A stretch of DNA of 64,000 bases from Alnus glutinosa (Eukaryota > Streptophyta > Magnoliopsida > Fagales > Betulaceae): NCBI RefSeq assembly GCF_958979055.1, contig NC_084893.1:29480987-29544986 (forward strand), in the 5' to 3' direction. Made by a program: the position numbers and the translations under genes. Under the pieces are notes generated by a model. The model saw only the letters and a program-made list of their open reading frames with translations. It was not told the origin of the DNA and ran no database searches. Positions 59,317 through 64,000 of the stretch are shown in pieces (the first letter of the stretch is position 1; every line of letters starts with the position of its first letter).

Positions 59317-60237
59317 TCAGATATTTTCCTCCCGAGGTATCTTTGTGATAACAACCATTTCAAAATAAGATTGGAATTGGCGCACCTGGTCCAGATATCT
59401 GGCCATTCGATCTTCTTGTGTTTCAAATTGTCCTTGAACTTGGCCCACCACTACTTGAGAATCACTTCGGATTTCAACATTAGTTGCTCCCATCTCTCGG
59501 GATAATGCCAAACCTGGTATTACGGCTTCATATTCTGCTTCATTATTCGTTGTGACAAAGTCCAGTTTTATAGCAAAATTGAACTCTTGACCTTTAGGGT
59601 TCCCGAGGAGGACACCTACCCCGCTTCTGCCCCATGCCGAGGAACCATCCACATACACGACCCAAGTTAATTCTATTGGAAGTTCTTTCGCTTCCTGGAT
59701 GTTGCAAAATTCTACCAAGAAATCTGCCAGAACCTGCCCCTTGATAGTTGTCCGAGGATGAAACTCGATATCGAATTGTCCGAGTTCCATTGCCCAGTTG
59801 ACTAACCTTCCCAGTAGGTCAGGCTTTTGCAGAACCTTCTTCATCGGATACTCCGTTAAGACTCGAATAGCATGAGCCTGAAAGTATGGCCTCAATCTCC
59901 TGGCCGAGACAAACAAAGCGAACGCCAACTTTTCAATCCGAGGATATCTTTCCTCTACTCCGTGAAGTGCCTCACCCGTAAAGTAGACTGGTTTTTGAAT
60001 CCCTGCATCTTCTCTAACTAAAGCCGAGCTTACCGCTGAGGGGGAGACTGCCAAATAAAGATAGAGTATTTCCCCTTCGGAAGGGCGGCTCAACAATGGA
60101 GGGTTCGTTAAGTATTTCTTCAACTTTCCGAAAGCTTCCTCACATTCCTCACTCCACGTAAACGTTTTTCTCAAAATTTTAAAGAAGGGAAAGCACTTAT
60201 CTGTTGACCGTGAAATGAATTGGTTTAAGGCCGCAAT
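59317..60237 (-). pseudogene. Ty3/gypsy RNase H pair (RT-linked and additional RNase H)
   Basis: The frame 60174-59317 (285 residues), extended upstream to the hAT insertion, begins with the RT connection (LNQFISRSTDKC, FTWSEECEEAF). It continues with an RT-linked RNase H (LYLAVSPSAVSSALVRED) and RLVNWAMELGQFDIEF. The additional RNase H follows: WVVYVDGSSAWGRSGVGVLL (first Asp), TNNEAEYEAVIPGLALS (Glu) and EIRSDSQVVVGQVQG (Asp). This dual arrangement marks Tat elements. It ends at a tga in the motif EENI-ADGFSK, where CGA is expected. Confidence 0.87.
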
Positions 60238-60454
60238 TAAGGGTGTAAACGAGCTGAGCCACTCGCGAGCTTATTCGGGATTGGCTCAGTTTGAACTTGA
60301 CTTGTGCTCGAATCGATTATTAAATGAGCCACTCGTGAACATGAAATTAAGCTCGATTATTAAACGATGCAAACTCTTATAAACTCGATTCGACTCGATT
60401 AAAGCTCGTGAACCCGCTCGTATAAGGATCGACTCATTTATTAAGGCTCGACTC

Positions 60455-60489
<35 letters not shown>

Positions 60490-63344
60490 AAAAATAATTT
60501 ATATGTTAATTTGTTATAATGTATTGGTTATATGTATATAAAATAGTAAAAGTAAATAATATCAATACTTAATTGTTAGTCATATGATATAATGACAATC
60601 TAGATACTTAATCATATTATTCATGTAATATAATAGGACTATGTGATTATATAATAATATAACATTATGGCATATGACATGTAATCACTTTATTATATGT
60701 TATAAGTATTATCTTTAGAACTAGACTCGTATATATTTACTAATATGTATATATATTAATAAAAATAAGTTATACAATATATTATTTATTATTGCTATAC
60801 AATATATATGTAAAAGCATAAATTAAGTAACAAATAAAAATGGTCAATATATATTAAGTAGCAATAATTAATTAGTTATATGTATATCAAATAGTAAAAG
60901 TAAATAATATTAATACTTAATCATATTATCTATTGACAGTTCAGATACTTAATCATATTATTCATATAATATAACAAGACTACATAATCATATAATAATA
61001 TAACATTGTGCCATATGATCATATCATCTAAGCAGTATCATTAGTTACTTATGAATCATTAAATCATATGATACTATTATCATTAGATACTTACGAATTA
61101 AGATAATTTGACTTATAATGGTCATACTTATCATAGATAATTTCATAGATCATATGATATGATTCGTAATTCATATATATATATATATACAAATTAAGTA
61201 CAAGTATAAATTATACATAATGTTATATAAGTATACAAATTCATACTAATACAATGACTAAGTATGATTTAAGATTCTAAGTATTTAATAATTCTTAACC
61301 AGATACAATAATTAAGCATATAGATGATATCCATAAGTATCAATTCACATTAGTCCTATGATATAATGACAATTCACATAACCACATTATTCATATACAA
61401 TGATAATGTGATTCATAGAATTCTAAATTAAGTGATTAGGATTAGAATCATCAATGTGTTAATTATAATCACAAATTAAGTATTATTATTAGAATTTAGA
61501 TCAAATTATCATATGATCTAACATTGTACCATATAATCATTAGATCATATGATCTAAATATTATCATTAGATACACAATACCAGATGATCATATAATAAT
61601 TGTCATTGTTAATGTTGTTAATGTAATATGTGCTAGTTAATATTTATATTGACTATTGTTACAAATTTTTATCATTAGATACTTAAAAATTGTTAGATCA
61701 CATGATTTAAAATCCAAGATCAAATGATATTTTGTTTATTGGAGATTATTAAGTATGTAAGTATATTTTTTTCCCGTTCAATAAGTTAATTTTGTGTTAA
61801 GTCAATAAGTTGATAATTACATCTTATTATTATAGCTTAATTATAATTTATAGCCAAATTCATATTTTATAGGTTATAAGGCTATGATTTTTCATATAAT
61901 TATTATTAAGCATCTAATTATATCAACAAAGTATATATATATATATATCTTTTTTTATATACAAGATTAAGTGGAACTATAATTTTTTTTTTATATATAT
62001 ACAAATGTAATTATGTGAACCGCAATATATAGTATATTATTTTTTAAGCATAAATTAATTAACAACTACCAATAGTTAATTTATGCAAAAGCACATAAAT
62101 AAATGCTATAATGCTATAATGTAATATATTATAAATTATATGTATATTGAATAATTTATGTTACTAGTATGAAGTATATAATTATATGTTATAAATGCAT
62201 TGATTTAAAAGACACTCACACGTATTTAATGATAGCAAAAGGCTACTAGAGATTTGCAATTTGTTTGGCCCCACTTGTTGTCCAATTTTTTTTATTTTTT
62301 ATTTTATTTTATTTTTTTTATTTTCAATCTATTCATTTAGATTTTACCAAATATATTTATTATAAAAAATAGTTTCACTCTTTTCAAAATTAATTTATAT
62401 ATATATATAGCCAAAGAATATCTGCTGGCAACCATTACCTCATATTTATCAATTACCACCACACGTTACCTTCCTAGTTCCTATATGTCTATGATGGCAA
62501 CCATTATGGCATTATCTCATATTTACCACCACACGTTTCTTTCATTTCCTTGATATGTGCATGAGATTTGAAAGCAATTCCTTGAGATTTGATACACGCA
62601 GAAGTTATCAGAAGTTTGAAAGCTCTTAGACATGTGGGTTACATTCAGACCACCTTGGAATTTTACACGCAGAAGTTTTCTCTTCCCAAAAATCAAGCCT
62701 TTCACCTCTTTTCTTCCCAAAGGGCAGAAGTTTTCTCTTCCTAAAAATCACGTGTTTCACCTCATTTCTCTCCAAAAGGCTCTCAGACTTGAAGCAACCA
62801 TTTCTCTTCCTCCCCAACATTTTTGCTTTTTGCAATGATGATTTGGTCTTCTTCTTCTTCTTTTTTGCTTGAATCAGATTTGAAAGGTATGCTACATGTA
62901 ATTTTCTTTTCTCATTAATTCAAAAATCAATAATGTCATTCACTTCTTCATTTTTCTTTTCTCACGTATAGGCATTTTTCTTCTTCATGTTCTTCTGCCT
63001 TCCCAAAACACCATGGAAAGCCGCCGTTCTCAATCGTTCCATGCATTGTCGTCTTCGGCGTTGAGATGCTCCAGAGTGGGGTGTAACGTGTTGGAGAGAG
63101 ATTTCAGGTGCCGAGGGCGCAGCGCTGGGCGTGCAAGCCTTTTCAACTTATTTGAGCCGAGCTCGAGCTCGAGATTGGCCAATATGATCGAGCTCGAGCT
63201 CGATCTCGCACAAGGTTCATCCCTTGGCGAGCCGAGCTTGAGCACAGAAACAGGGCTCGTCGCGAGCTCGAGCTCTTGAAAAACTCAAACGAGCCGATCC
63301 CGAACAACCAATACCCGCGCAGGATCGGCTCGTTTACACCCCTA
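60238..63344. mobile_element. Non-autonomous hAT element (3.1 kb), 8-bp target duplication
   Basis: Starts taagggtgtaaacgagctga and ends tcggctcgtttacaccccta, flanked by gccgcaat at 60230-60237 and 63345-63352. Both ends carry subterminal gctcg, gagcc and ctcgag repeats (60255-60450 and 63155-63310). The centre is AT-rich (to about 62400), followed by a T- and C-rich part with small frames (62632-62838 and 63013-63279). No transposase motif is found. Removing it restores the gypsy RT/RNase H reading (IAALNQF). Confidence 0.92.
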
Positions 63345-64000
63345 GCCGCAATTCTTTCTGTCAGCCGTTGGAGTTGTTTCGTTGTTCTCAGTGCCTCCAT
63401 CTTAAGGACAGCCTTGACCTTCTCTAGATTTGCTTCGATACCCCTCTGTGATACCATGAAACCCAAAAATTTTCCTGAAGAAACTCTGAAGGCACACTTC
63501 ATAGTTCATAGGGTTAAGCTTCATCTTGTACTTTCTTAAAGTCTGAAAAGTTTCTCGGAGGTCTTCTATATGTTTGGTTGCCCGGATACTTTTAACCAAC
63601 ATGACCCTGAAACATCTTGTTGACCAGTCCCTGATAAGTGGCTCCTGCGTTCTTCAAACCGAAGGGCATCATCTTATAACAGTAGAGTCTTCGGTCTATG
63701 ATGAAAGCAGTTTTCTCTTGATCTGCTTCATCCATGTAGATCTAGTTGTATCCCGAGAAAGCATCCATAAAGCTTAGGAGCTCATGCCCGGACGTTGAAT
63801 CCACCAATAGATAGATCTTAGGCAAGGAAAAACTATCTTTCGGGCATGCTTTATTTAAGTCAGTGAAGTCTACACACATCCTCCACTTTCCAGTAGATTT
63901 CTTTACTAGCACCACATTGGCCAGCCATTCTGGGTAATCCACTTCCCAGATGAATCCAGCTTTTAACAACTTCTCTACTTCTTCCGCAATAGCTTGATTT
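63345..64000 (-). pseudogene. Ty3/gypsy reverse transcriptase, partial and broken
   Basis: Minus strand from the window edge: AGFIWEVDYPEWLANVVLVK, KWRMCVDFTDLNKACPKDSF, then LLSFMDAFSGYN. It continues in shifted frames with KMMPFGLKNAGATYQ and MLVKSIRATKHIEDL, then FRVSSGKFLGFMVSQRGIEA and KVKAVLKMEALRTTKQLQRL. The catalytic YVDD motif that should precede MLVKS is missing (about 63605), as if roughly a dozen codons were deleted. The N-terminal part lies beyond the window. Confidence 0.87.

Larger units (their letters stand above)
52499..64000 (-). mobile_element. Ty3/gypsy retrotransposon, Tat/Retand-like, decayed, 5' part outside window
   Basis: Minus-strand pol order is RT (64000-63345), RNase H and a second RNase H (60237-59317), and integrase (59139-58021). 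A tandem array, an antisense extra ORF and the 3' LTR (53293-52499) follow. A second RNase H and a 3' antisense ORF are hallmarks of the Tat group (Retand, Ogre). A 3.1-kb hAT element splits it. Premature stops are numerous. Gag, protease and the 5' LTR would lie to the right of the window. Confidence 0.82.

Overview
This is plant nuclear DNA, most likely from a dicot. It is AT-rich, has spliced genes with GT-AG introns, and carries Copia, Ty3/gypsy, hAT, CACTA and MITE elements plus many (TA)n tracts. The species cannot be named from the sequence. A woody dicot is only a guess.

The only intact-looking host genes are four members of one local family of small heavy-metal-associated-domain, CaaX-ended proteins (HIPP/sHMA type). 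Copy 1 is at 165-781 (+), copy 2 at 14551-15155 (-), copy 3 at 26193-26733 (+) and copy 4 at 41808-42433 (+). All share one structure: a first coding exon of two codons, a 79-82 nt second exon and a long last exon. All have lost the first cysteine of the metal-binding MxCxxC motif. Copies 1, 2 and 4 are close paralogues whose flanks are also duplicated, and copies 1 and 2 form a tail-to-tail inverted duplication. Copy 3 is diverged and ends CSIL, whereas the others end CSIM. W-box and G-box motifs recur upstream.

The rest is nested transposable elements and segmental duplications. At 1416-7663 lie a fold-back hairpin and a short non-autonomous Copia-type element carrying a 4.2-kb LTR-like insertion (5-bp target duplication), with signs of unequal recombination. 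At 7830-8330 is a decayed hAT transposase fragment. At 9250-13980 are AACGTG palindromes, a MITE, a 1.4-kb GATC-rich minisatellite and a 0.73-kb imperfect hairpin. At 21375-22577 is a CACTA element carrying pieces of COX10 and CCT4. At 26850-27675 is a MITE with a very GC-rich palindromic core. At 29326-32396 is a second copy of the large LTR family. At 34215-38029 is a truncated, decayed Copia element on the minus strand.

Between 38 and 52 kb there are several non-autonomous hAT elements with 8-bp target duplications (38683, 45269, 47676, 49128), a tandem duplication, and a block related to 16.5-17.6 kb. Empty paralogous sites confirm some of the insertions.

From 52499 to the right edge is one decayed Ty3/gypsy element of Tat/Retand type on the minus strand. 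In plus coordinates it runs: LTR, an antisense spliced extra ORF, a roughly 110-bp tandem array, integrase, dual RNase H, and reverse transcriptase. Its RT/RNase H region is split by a 3.1-kb hAT element, and its 5' end lies outside the window.

I see no operon, CRISPR array, tRNA or rRNA. Nothing amounts to a proven new system. The strongest biology is the HIPP-like cluster with degenerate metal sites and different lipid-anchor signals, and the Pack-CACTA element.
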